Shown piece after piece: positions 1 through 7,711 of a stretch of 47,296 nt of DNA (the stretch's first letter is position 1; every line of letters begins with the position of its first letter). The notes below the pieces were generated by a model. That model was not told the DNA's origin. It searched no databases and saw nothing but the letters and a program-made list of their open reading frames with translations. The DNA is taken from NCBI RefSeq assembly GCF_937129525.1, contig NZ_CAKZNK010000034.1, positions 1-47,296 on the forward strand. The letters are read 5' to 3'. This DNA comes from an uncultured Chloroflexus sp. GTDB lineage: Bacteria > Chloroflexota > Chloroflexia > Chloroflexales > Chloroflexaceae. A program made the translations under genes and the position numbers.

Positions 1-64
1 TCAGCAGCAGGTTCGGCAGACTCCTCAGCAGCAGGTTCGGCAGACTCCTCAGCAGCAGGTTCGG
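1..64. repeat. 24-bp tandem repeat encoding EESAEPAA
   Basis: Two identical 24-base copies (1-24 and 25-48) and the first 16 bases of a third (49-64) lie inside the reading frame above. They encode the acidic octapeptide on the minus strand, so this is a coding repeat. It may continue to the left of the window. Confidence 0.85.
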
Positions 65-269
65 GTGCGGGTTCCGCTTCCGCTGTAACCTCGACCGTCT
101 CGGCAGCAGGTTCAGCCGACTCCTCGGCAGCGGGTTCAACAGGCGCGGCAGATTCGGTGGTCTCGGCGGTTATCGCAGCAGCGTCTGCAGTTTCATCGGT
201 GGTAGTCGCATCTATAGCCTGGCGAGTCTCTTCGATAGGAGCGTTGTCAGTGGTTTGTTCTGGATTCAT
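1..269 (-). CDS. 5' part of an Ala/Glu/Pro-repeat protein (truncated by window edge)
   Basis: Only the first 89 codons are in the window; the frame stays open through base 1. The ATG at 267-269 is preceded by GAGG about 12 bases upstream. The visible N-terminus begins MNPEQTTDNAPIEETRQ and then becomes a low-complexity acidic stretch built from an 8-residue unit EESAEPAA, repeated at the window edge and in diverged form further up. There is no signal peptide or membrane segment. Such acidic Ala/Pro/Glu extensions sit in front of various cytosolic proteins in this phylum, including some ribosomal protein S1 or translation factors, but nothing here identifies the folded domain, so I give no function. 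Upstream it faces about 1.1 kb of AT-rich non-coding DNA. Confidence 0.75.
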   Translation of the reverse strand, partial: MNPEQTTDNAPIEETRQAIDATTTDETADAAAITAETTESAAPVEPAAEESAEPAAETVEVTAEAEPAPEPAAEESAEPAAEESAEPAA

Positions 270-1386
270 AGGTGGCGTATCCTCATTGTTTCAAGATTGT
301 CTGATGGATTGAACCGAACACGTTGCGTTCACCTATTCTTGTATTCGTTGTTGATGATATAGTGCTCTGATCTACAAGCGATTCACTGAATAAATGATCT
401 ATCGCCAGTAAAATCAGGTCAAGAATAGTTTTTTGTTTGATCAACCACCTCCTTTTCATAGTTTTCAAATCAGGCTGTATCCTTCTCGGCATTGCCGGGA
501 AAGTTAGATAGCTTGTAGTGTCTCTGTGAAAGAGCGTCTTACGCTTTGCAAAATTATAATTATAAGAACTGATTGACGATTTCTGAAAATATGTAATTGC
601 AACGAAGCGAATGAATCCACAATGAGCATGTCGATATACCAGTGCCGACAACTCGCGCGGATCACAAATTTATGTCGATGTGTTATAACGCTTTATTACC
701 CGCAATGCGCGCGGGATGGCACCTTTAAAAATGCTTTGTGGGAGTATTTCTATCATTATACCATATTGTCAAACGCAGCGTTCAGTCAAGATTTAAAAAT
801 GTGTGGCGCGTCGCCGACAGGGTTTTTGTTCATTGATAATTATGTTCTATCGAAAACCGGTATCACGTTGGTTATTGACAATGACCCGTGTCTGGAAAAA
901 AATAATTATTTGTGAGGATTTTCCGTGATTGAACTGGCTTCAATACCTGTATTTTTCTATGTAATAGTCGCATGAAGATCGTTAACCAGGCCGCAATAGT
1001 TTTTTAATTAGAGATTGTTGCATTGAACACTGAACTGTTTTTGTAAACATGTTTCTGCGGCATATGCGTAGTTGTTTTGATGGAAGTATTAATATTTGAC
1101 AGTTTTAGTTTGTTCATTGTTTGTGATGCGTTATTCTTTTTGTGCTATTTGAGTTGTATTTGTCTTAAATCGCATAGAAAATGGAAAGTATCTACTGCAC
1201 AATGACGTTGGGGCGCAGCGCACTTTGCCCTGGTCGGCGCTGCCAGCGACCATACGCGGTTGACCACAATCGTTTACAGCACTTTCATCTCCCACTACTG
1301 TCATTCACCCATTGTACGCGGTAGACAGTCGCGATCAGGCGTGTTATATTCAGAAGCAAACTATCGCTTTTACTCAATCGGCTGGC
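270..1386. other. AT-rich intergenic region, no convincing gene
   Basis: About 1.1 kb that is clearly richer in A+T than the flanking genes. Open frames at 283-651 (minus) and 622-915 (plus) lack ribosome binding sites, have odd composition and resemble no family I know. Two overlapping TATAAT matches on the minus strand (around 551-562) could serve the leftmost gene, but no matching -35 element is evident. A TTGACA at 1096-1101 has no acceptable -10 at the right distance. The palindrome AAATAATTATTT lies near 900. I see no RNA gene or mobile element. Confidence 0.5.
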
Positions 1387-2676
1387 ATGCAAGAGATCAT
1401 CATTCCTTTTCACATTGTGATCGGAGCGCGCACATCGCAAGGGTATCCCTTGCGCGCAACGGGTGGCGGACGGAGCGCTGAAGCGGTCGCGCTGCCATTA
1501 GTGCTGACGCAGCCTGTAGCAGCGGCAGGGAACGAACTCGGTCAATGGCTCTTGCCGGTGCCCATTCGTCGCCTGTTAATCGATCTGGCGCGGGAAGCGA
1601 GCGCGCGCGGAGCGCGGATGCAGTTGCGGTTAGAGGTAGCCGCGCCCGAATTGGCTGCGCTGCCGTGGGAATGGCTAACGCTGACCAGTGGTGAGCAGCA
1701 ATGGCAACCGGCGATTCGGAATGATTATCCGTTAGTGCGAGTCAGCGCTCGTTCGTTGCGTCCGCCGCCGCCTTGTCGGGTGAAAGGGCCGCTGCGCGTC
1801 CTGATTGCGGTTGCCTACGGTCACGAAGCCGTCGCCGACAAGCTGGGTGAAGCGCTGATCGAGCCGGTACGCGCCGGTCAACTGATCGTCGATCGTCTGC
1901 GCGAAGCGACGGTCGATGAAATTGTGGCCGAGCTGGCTGCCGAACCGCGTCACGTCCTGCATCTGATCGGCGACATCGAACAGCCGCCGCGCCAGGCGCC
2001 GCGCATCCGATTGGGTCGCGCTGTAAACGCTGGCGAGCTGGCCGAAATGCTGCTGAGCATTAATGAACTACGGTTGTTGACAGTGGCAGGCAAACCATTT
2101 GACGCCTGCGTTACACTGGCTGCAACCCTCCACGATCTCGATGGACGGGCTGTGGTCGCCTTGCCCGATCTCAACGCAGCAGCGCAGGCGCACTGGAGCG
2201 CAACCTGCTATCGCGCTTTGGCCGATGGCGAGCCGGTCGATAGTGCGATGACCGCAGGTCGAGCGCAACTGGCTGCAGCCCACGAGCCATGGGGCGCGCC
2301 TCAGCTTTACCTCGCTCCCGGAGGTGAACAGCTCTTTCGTCCCGGTGAACCGCCAATTGCGCCTGCGCCACCCGAGGCGGTTCGCTCTCTGCGCCAATCG
2401 ACACCGCCGAGTCGACCGCCGCGGTTTGTTCCGACTGACACTAGTGTCGGCGCGCCGATCCGTCGTCTGCGCGAGCTAACGCAGCGAGTTCGCGTCCAGC
2501 CGCAGCTTATTGCTCTGATCATCGCCAGTCTGGCACTGATCGTGCTGGTGAGCCAGGTGCTTAATCTACCAGGCGCCGATCCTGTAACCACGCCGATCGC
2601 CACTCCAACACCGCCGCTGTTACTCGACCCGGTGCGCATTCCAGTGCCGACACTCTTCCCGACCCCAGCGCCATAG
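1387..2676 (+). CDS. Membrane-anchored CHAT-like (caspase-fold) protein, probably catalytically dead
   Basis: 429 residues. I chose the ATG at 1387 because the conserved N-terminal sheet starts there (residues 6-24, ending in QGYPLRA); a TTG 25 codons upstream keeps the frame open but adds nothing family-like, and neither start has a clear ribosome binding site. Residues 80-300 resemble a CHAT peptidase domain: an LPWEWL motif near 92, PLVRVSAR near 115, PLRVLIAVA near 135, then a terminal ALADGEPVDSAM ... PWGAPQLYL segment. The usual catalytic HFxGHG is replaced by LHLIGDI (near 191-197) and no LNACxS motif is found, so protease activity is doubtful. One membrane helix at about 373-393 is followed by a short Pro/Thr tail, placing the large domain in the cytoplasm. 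No typical CHAT partner (TPR, STAND ATPase) is adjacent. Function unknown. Confidence 0.6.
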   Translation: MQEIIIPFHIVIGARTSQGYPLRATGGGRSAEAVALPLVLTQPVAAAGNELGQWLLPVPIRRLLIDLAREASARGARMQLRLEVAAPELAALPWEWLTLTSGEQQWQPAIRNDYPLVRVSARSLRPPPPCRVKGPLRVLIAVAYGHEAVADKLGEALIEPVRAGQLIVDRLREATVDEIVAELAAEPRHVLHLIGDIEQPPRQAPRIRLGRAVNAGELAEMLLSINELRLLTVAGKPFDACVTLAATLHDLDGRAVVALPDLNAAAQAHWSATCYRALADGEPVDSAMTAGRAQLAAAHEPWGAPQLYLAPGGEQLFRPGEPPIAPAPPEAVRSLRQSTPPSRPPRFVPTDTSVGAPIRRLRELTQRVRVQPQLIALIIASLALIVLVSQVLNLPGADPVTTPIATPTPPLLLDPVRIPVPTLFPTPAP

Positions 2677-2854
2677 TGGTTCATCTACCAGCTTCATGAG
2701 TGATCGGTGACGATGGCAGGTTCCATGAGCAGGCTTGTGGTGCCATAGGGCATCGAGTTCGCGGTGACAAAAAAGTCGGCAAAAATCAGGAGGTGATGTT
2801 TACGCGCGAAAAGGCGCTATGCCTTAGCTTCGCGCCGGTAGAAAGGAATAATCG

Positions 2855-4123
2855 ATGGCCGTTCCGCTTGATGCTGCCTATGCCGATCAGCTCGATGCCA
2901 GTGACGATTTGGCCGGCTTGCGATCGGCGTTTGTCAACGACGAACCCGATCTGATCTACCTCGATGGCAATTCTCTGGGGAGGTTGCCGCGCGCTGCTAT
3001 CGATGTCGTTGGCGATTTGGTGCAACGCCAGTGGGGAAAGCGCCTGATTCGTGGTTGGAACGAGGGGTGGTTTGATCTCCCTGAGCGCGTCGGCGCCAAG
3101 ATTGCGCGGCTGATCGGCGCCGAACCCGACGAAGTTATTGTCGCAGATAGCACTTCGGTGAATCTGTTCAAACTTGTGATCGCCGCGCTGCGCGCTCGCC
3201 CTGGTCGAGAGCGGATTGTCAGCGATGACCTTAACTTTCCCTCGGATCTCTACATCTTGCAAGGAGTCGTTGATCTGCTCGGCAGAGGGCACGAGCTAAC
3301 CATTGCCTGTTCGAGCGATGGTATTCATGGCCCGGTTGAGGCAATCCTGGGGTTGCTCGATCACCATACAGCGCTGCTGACTCTCTCGCACGTGACCTTC
3401 AAGAGCGGTTTTCTTTACGATATGGCCGCTCTGACGGCGGCAGCCCATGCGGTGGGTGCGTTGACCCTGTGGGATCTGAGTCATTCGGTTGGCGCAGTGC
3501 CAATCAATCTCAATGAGAGCGGGGTCGATCTGGCCGTAGGTTGCTGTTACAAATATCTCAACGGCGGGCCAGGCGCGCCAGCTTTTCTCTACATCCGGCG
3601 TGATTTGCAAGAGCAACTGGTCAATCCAATTGCAGGCTGGATGGGGCAGCGTAACCTGTTCAATTTCGATCTCGACTATGAACCGGCGCCGGGTCTGCGT
3701 CGATTTCTCACCGGTACGCCGCCAGTAGTTTCGCTGGCGTTGATCGAGCCGGGGGTTGATCTGGTGCTGGCTGTCGGGATTGACCGATTGCGGGCAAAAT
3801 CGATTGCTCAGACTGAGTATCTGATCGAACTGTGGCAACAGCGGCTGGCGCCCCTGGGGTATACGCTGAACTCTCCGCGCGACCCGGCTCGCCGTGGATC
3901 GCATGTCTCGCTGGGTCATCCAGAGGGGTTGGGTATCGATCTGGCCCTGATCAATGAACTGGGTGTTTTGCCTGATTTTCGCGCTCCCGACAATATCCGA
4001 CTGGGGATTGCTCCGCTTTATACCAGTTTTCGCGACATCTACCTGGCGGTTGAGCGGATGGCGCAGGCAGTGACCGGGCAGCGGTACCTGAAGTATCGTG
4101 ACAACCGTCCAACGGTGACGTGA
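2855..4123 (+). CDS. kynU: Kynureninase (PLP-dependent)
   Basis: 422 residues, normal family length. It hydrolyses L-kynurenine (or 3-hydroxykynurenine) to anthranilate (or 3-hydroxyanthranilate) plus alanine in the cytoplasm. Diagnostic motifs: YLDGNSLG near the N-terminus (34-41), ADSTSVNLFK (97-106), WDLSHSVGA (206-214) with the Asp that contacts the PLP ring nitrogen, and CCYKYLNGGPGAPAF with Lys233 as the Schiff-base lysine. The ATG follows AAAGGA at a usual distance. An AGGAGGTGATG at 2791-2801 looks like a start site, but the short frame it would open reads through the kynU start and has no family support. No tryptophan dioxygenase or kynurenine formamidase is adjacent, so the upstream steps must be encoded elsewhere. 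It ends convergently with dapB, with a hairpin between them. Confidence 0.93.
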   Translation: MAVPLDAAYADQLDASDDLAGLRSAFVNDEPDLIYLDGNSLGRLPRAAIDVVGDLVQRQWGKRLIRGWNEGWFDLPERVGAKIARLIGAEPDEVIVADSTSVNLFKLVIAALRARPGRERIVSDDLNFPSDLYILQGVVDLLGRGHELTIACSSDGIHGPVEAILGLLDHHTALLTLSHVTFKSGFLYDMAALTAAAHAVGALTLWDLSHSVGAVPINLNESGVDLAVGCCYKYLNGGPGAPAFLYIRRDLQEQLVNPIAGWMGQRNLFNFDLDYEPAPGLRRFLTGTPPVVSLALIEPGVDLVLAVGIDRLRAKSIAQTEYLIELWQQRLAPLGYTLNSPRDPARRGSHVSLGHPEGLGIDLALINELGVLPDFRAPDNIRLGIAPLYTSFRDIYLAVERMAQAVTGQRYLKYRDNRPTVT

Positions 4124-4158
4124 CGAGCGGCGTCGTGAATATTGCCGCGAATGGTAAC

Positions 4159-4189
4159 AAACAAGCGCGCGTTCATCGCGTGCTTGTTT
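4159..4189. terminator. Bidirectional terminator hairpin between kynU and dapB
   Basis: A 13-bp stem with one G-T pair (4159-4171 with 4177-4189) and a TTCAT loop. The arms begin with AAAC and end with GTTT, so each strand carries a short T run. It fits termination of both convergent genes. Confidence 0.75.
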
Positions 4190-4244
4190 ACGGTTTATCA
4201 CAGATGGCCTGGATCTGGAATGCAGACAGCGGCAAGCAGTTGCT

Positions 4245-5048
4245 TCATCCGATCTCGATCACGCTATCTAGCCCGCGATGCAAGCCGATGAGTCGGCCTA
4301 CTTGCCGAATCGCCAGCAGTGCCCCGGCTACGTAGGGCTCGGCGCTCGCGCCGGCATCGTGACGGATGGTCAATCGCTGGTCGGGCAGGCCGAAGATAAC
4401 TTCCAGCGCGATGGTGTAGCCTGGTAAGCGCACCGAATGCACCTGCATCCCGTTCAAACGCGCGCCGCGTGTCGCAGGAAGACCCTGGGTTTGTTCGATT
4501 GGCACGCTTAAGGTCGTTGCGCGAATCTGTCCCAGCCGGGCAGTCAGTTCGCGGGCAGTGCCGCTAGGGGCATCGGGTTTGCTATCGCGGGCATAGTCAA
4601 TGATTTCCCATTGCTCGCAGTAGCGGGCAGCAATCTCAGCAAACTTTTGCAACAACACCGCAGTAAGAGCAAAATTCCCTACCGCCAGCACCCCGCGCTG
4701 AGCGGCATTTGCTGCTGCGGCGATGTCGGTGTAGTCGTCGTCGCTTAGCCCCGACGTACCGATAACCACATGACACCCATGCCTGAGCGCTGTGAGGACA
4801 TGCGCTTTTGCCGCATCAGGTTTGGTATAGTCGAAGAAGACATCGCACGGCTGAGCAAGCGCTTCGGCAACAGTGGCATAGACCGGGCAATTGAGGCGCT
4901 CGACGCCGAGCGCAGCGCCGAGCTGCTGCCCGGCAGCGCGGCGAGCTACAGCGGCAGTAAGGGTCAGATCGTCGCTGTTTGCAATCGCGCGAGCCAACGC
5001 CGAACCGGCCCAACCGGTTGCGCCGGCCAGACAGACGCGGATCGTCAT
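4245..5048 (-). CDS. dapB: 4-hydroxy-tetrahydrodipicolinate reductase, variant active site
   Basis: 267 residues, the usual length. The family reduces 4-hydroxy-tetrahydrodipicolinate with NAD(P)H in lysine/diaminopimelate synthesis. Visible features: Rossmann motif GATGWAG (9-15), VIGTSG (95-100), and the substrate loop KPDAPSGTA (157-165). In canonical DapB the segment before the Lys reads E-x-H-H-x-x-K; here it is D-Y-A-R-D-S-K (151-157), so the Lys is kept but both histidines, including the proton donor, are absent. It may belong to a divergent DapB subgroup or act on another imine. The ATG follows GAGGAG about 7 bases upstream. The gene stands alone, 228 bases downstream of the Crp-type regulator on the same strand. 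Confidence 0.85.
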   Translation of the reverse strand: MTIRVCLAGATGWAGSALARAIANSDDLTLTAAVARRAAGQQLGAALGVERLNCPVYATVAEALAQPCDVFFDYTKPDAAKAHVLTALRHGCHVVIGTSGLSDDDYTDIAAAANAAQRGVLAVGNFALTAVLLQKFAEIAARYCEQWEIIDYARDSKPDAPSGTARELTARLGQIRATTLSVPIEQTQGLPATRGARLNGMQVHSVRLPGYTIALEVIFGLPDQRLTIRHDAGASAEPYVAGALLAIRQVGRLIGLHRGLDSVIEIG

Positions 5049-5276
5049 GCCAGACTCCTCTCAGTATGCAAAGTCATTGTGGCTGTCTGTACAATCATTC
5101 CGATTGACCGGCGGATACAACCGATCCAAATCACCAGAGATACCGGCACTTCTCTCCAGATGGTGGCAAGCGAATCGCTCGTGGTACGTCAGCGCTGCCT
5201 CACCGTGATGATCACAATATGGCGTAATCCTGGTTCCTGTGATTGCCTTTCCGGGCAATGATCAGGCAGCACCCGT

Positions 5277-5966
5277 TCACGGCAGTGGCGGCGCCTCACC
5301 GCGTTGACGGAGCCGATTCATATCCTGCACTACGATGTAACCACGACCGCTGTTGATCAGACCATCGTCGCTGAAGTCGGCGAGGATTCGACTCACCACT
5401 TCGCGCGATGTGCCGAGTTCGGCAGCGATCTGTTGGTGCGTTGCATTGATCGTCGGCGGATGGCCGCGAGCGTGCCGCACCAGAAACTCGGCCAGCCGCA
5501 CATCGAGCCGGCGGAAGGCAATTTCATCAACGATGGCCATCACCGTTGCCAGTCGGCGGGCCAGCAATTGAAAAACATAATCGCGCCAGGCCTGATAGCG
5601 GTCGATCCAGTCACGGAAACTCTCTTGCCCGATCACAAATGCTGTGGCATCTTGTTCAACGGTCGCAATTGCCGGGAAGCGTCGTTCGCTCAAGACACAA
5701 CTGGTTGTGAGAATGCAACTCTCGCCGCGACCAAATCGATAGAGCGTGATCTCGCGGCCAGTTTCACCAATCTTGAAGACGCGCACCTGCCCGGTAGCCA
5801 GAACGGCGAAATAGCTACACTCATCCCCTTCGGCGAAGATGGTGGCGCCTGACGGGATGCTCAGCATGGTGGCCTGTGAGGTGAAATCGCGCGCAATTGG
5901 CGCAGCCGGGTCTTGCAAAAACGGTAATAGCTCGCTGGCGAGGTGAAATTCGCGCGCATTGATCAT
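5277..5966 (-). CDS. Crp/Fnr-family transcriptional regulator
   Basis: 229 residues: an N-terminal cyclic-nucleotide-binding-type beta roll (about 25-140; IPSGATIFAEGDECSYFAVLATG and the following strands), a long dimerisation helix (about 140-165), and a C-terminal winged helix with the recognition region TSREVVSRIL (about 188-197). Two cysteines (near 83 and 89, ILTTSC) lie in the sensor barrel but no Fnr-type N-terminal cysteine cluster exists, so ligand and signal are unknown. No clear ribosome binding site precedes the ATG. It is 106 bases downstream of the hybrid kinase, so it may be the last gene of that transcript or be transcribed separately; a role in the same response is inference only. 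Confidence 0.88.
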   Translation of the reverse strand: MINAREFHLASELLPFLQDPAAPIARDFTSQATMLSIPSGATIFAEGDECSYFAVLATGQVRVFKIGETGREITLYRFGRGESCILTTSCVLSERRFPAIATVEQDATAFVIGQESFRDWIDRYQAWRDYVFQLLARRLATVMAIVDEIAFRRLDVRLAEFLVRHARGHPPTINATHQQIAAELGTSREVVSRILADFSDDGLINSGRGYIVVQDMNRLRQRGEAPPLP

Positions 5967-6072
5967 AATCAGTTAACCCAGGGATTGATAACGCTCATGC
6001 CCTTCGATGGAAAACCTGCTTACATTGTACCGCTGGTTTGCCAACTCTGTCGGCTCGCTATCAATCTTGGTA

Positions 6073-7695
6073 TCACCTTGCCTTCTGTTCCAGCAACGCT
6101 GCGATTCGCTCGGCGAGCTGGCGCAACCGCACCGGTTTCGCCAGGTAATCATCGGCGCCAGCGGCCATGCAGCGTTCGCGATCGCCCGGCATTGCCAGTG
6201 CCGTCAGCACCAGGATCGGCAAGTCTCGTGTTGCCACGTTGTTACGCAGATGACGCATCACCTCAATCCCGTCCATCGTGCGCATCCGCACATCGAGCAA
6301 CACCAGACACGGCATTTCACCCTGCACATAGGCCAGCGCCTCTTCGCCCGACTCCACGTGGACAACCCGGTAGCCACAGCGGTTCAGATACTGGGCAAAG
6401 AGGGATGCGCTCGACACATCGTCTTCCACCATCAACAAGGGGCGATCACCGGCCAGCGGCGATGCTGGCGGCAGATCGACCGGTAGTTCGATCTCTTTTT
6501 GCCGCTCATTGGCAAACCATTCCAGCAAACGTTTCTGTTCGTCAGGTTCCCATGGCAGCGTTACGTGGAAGCGACTACCAGCACCTACTTCACTTTCAAG
6601 GCTAACGCTACCGCCGTGCAGGCGCGTCAGTTTTGAGACAAGCGCCAGCCCCAATCCGCTACCGGTTACCTCCTGCTGACGCTCATTCTCGATCTGGCGA
6701 AATGGCTCAAATAGCCGCTCAGCATCGGTAGGAGCAATGCCGATCCCGGTGTCCCAGACGGTGAAGCGTATCGATCCCTGTTCTGGCTGGCCGCGCACCT
6801 CAAGGCCCACTTTGCCTCCAGAGGGGGTAAATTTGATCGCGTTTGAGAGCAGGTTGATCAGAATTTGGCGCAACCGCCGCGCATCGGCCAGAATGACCTG
6901 CGCAGTTGGATCGAGATCGTAAATCAACTGGAGACCGGCTCGTTTGGACATATCGGCAATCATTGGGCGGAGCGACATGCACAGGTCTTGCACCGAAACC
7001 GGCCCCAGATCCAGTTCGAGTCGGCCAGCCTCAATTTTGGCAATGTCAAGATAGTCGTTGATCAGCGACAGCAAATGCTGACCACCCTGCTTAATCCCGT
7101 TGATTGCGTTGAGTTGTTCTTCGCTCAGCGGGCCGACCAGTTGCGCGCGCAACACATCAACCAGTCCGAGAATGGCGGTCAAAGGCGTGCGGATTTCGTG
7201 ACTCATGCTGGCCAGAAACTCGTCTTTCAGCTTGGTCACGCGGAGCAAGCCGGCATTGATCCGGGCCAGCTCAACATTCTGGCGCTGAATGCGGTCTTTG
7301 AGTAGTTGCAGTTCGTTGCGGCGCTGGGCAATAAGTTGTTCCGAAACGCTACGATGCGTCGTATCGGTGATGATCTGGATGAGTCCGGTAATCTGACCGT
7401 CTTTGTCAGCGAGCGGCACTGTCAGCAGATCGAGGTACAGCACCGATCCATCGGGCAGTGCCCGGTTGATCAACGGCAGATGCAGGCGATCGAGATCGCC
7501 GCGCAGAATGTCTGTCAATGCCGACTCGTTGCCAAACAGCTCCGGCAATACGTCGATCAGATGCGCGCCAATCGGTGGCGTGCCACCAACCAGCGCCAGC
7601 AAGCCGCCAGCACTCTGAATGATCAGGTCAGGCCCTACCGTCAGGTAGGCGCTGCCGGTTTCAATGAGCACCTGTTGTTCAACCGTTGATTTCAT
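6073..7695 (-). CDS. Hybrid histidine kinase (PAS - HisKA - HATPase - receiver)
   Basis: 540 residues, no membrane segment, so a cytoplasmic sensor kinase. An N-terminal PAS-like domain (about 8-118) leads into a coiled coil (118-155), HisKA with SMSHEIRTPL (phosphoacceptor His166), the ATPase N box around Asn285, DTGIG at 315-319 and GSGLGL at 345-350, then a receiver domain (about 418-535) with acidic pair Asp425/426, phosphoacceptor Asp468, Thr498 and Lys520. AAGGAGG sits about 11 bases before the ATG. It is the last gene of the GTPase operon, only 16 bases after the membrane-sensor gene, so it probably receives or gives the signal handled by those proteins. No output DNA-binding response regulator is next to it, other than the unlinked-looking Crp/Fnr gene downstream. 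Confidence 0.93.
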   Translation of the reverse strand: MKSTVEQQVLIETGSAYLTVGPDLIIQSAGGLLALVGGTPPIGAHLIDVLPELFGNESALTDILRGDLDRLHLPLINRALPDGSVLYLDLLTVPLADKDGQITGLIQIITDTTHRSVSEQLIAQRRNELQLLKDRIQRQNVELARINAGLLRVTKLKDEFLASMSHEIRTPLTAILGLVDVLRAQLVGPLSEEQLNAINGIKQGGQHLLSLINDYLDIAKIEAGRLELDLGPVSVQDLCMSLRPMIADMSKRAGLQLIYDLDPTAQVILADARRLRQILINLLSNAIKFTPSGGKVGLEVRGQPEQGSIRFTVWDTGIGIAPTDAERLFEPFRQIENERQQEVTGSGLGLALVSKLTRLHGGSVSLESEVGAGSRFHVTLPWEPDEQKRLLEWFANERQKEIELPVDLPPASPLAGDRPLLMVEDDVSSASLFAQYLNRCGYRVVHVESGEEALAYVQGEMPCLVLLDVRMRTMDGIEVMRHLRNNVATRDLPILVLTALAMPGDRERCMAAGADDYLAKPVRLRQLAERIAALLEQKAR

Positions 7696-7711
7696 AGCGC
7701 GGTGCTCCTCC

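Noticed and set aside
283-915. Two open frames in the AT-rich gap (minus 283-651, plus 622-915)
   Set aside because: No ribosome binding sites, low-complexity or odd composition, no family resemblance.
2791-2954. Short frame after AGGAGGTGATG upstream of kynU
   Set aside because: The ATG is directly attached to the Shine-Dalgarno core and the frame runs into kynU out of frame. No terminator or promoter unlike the 14-codon gene.
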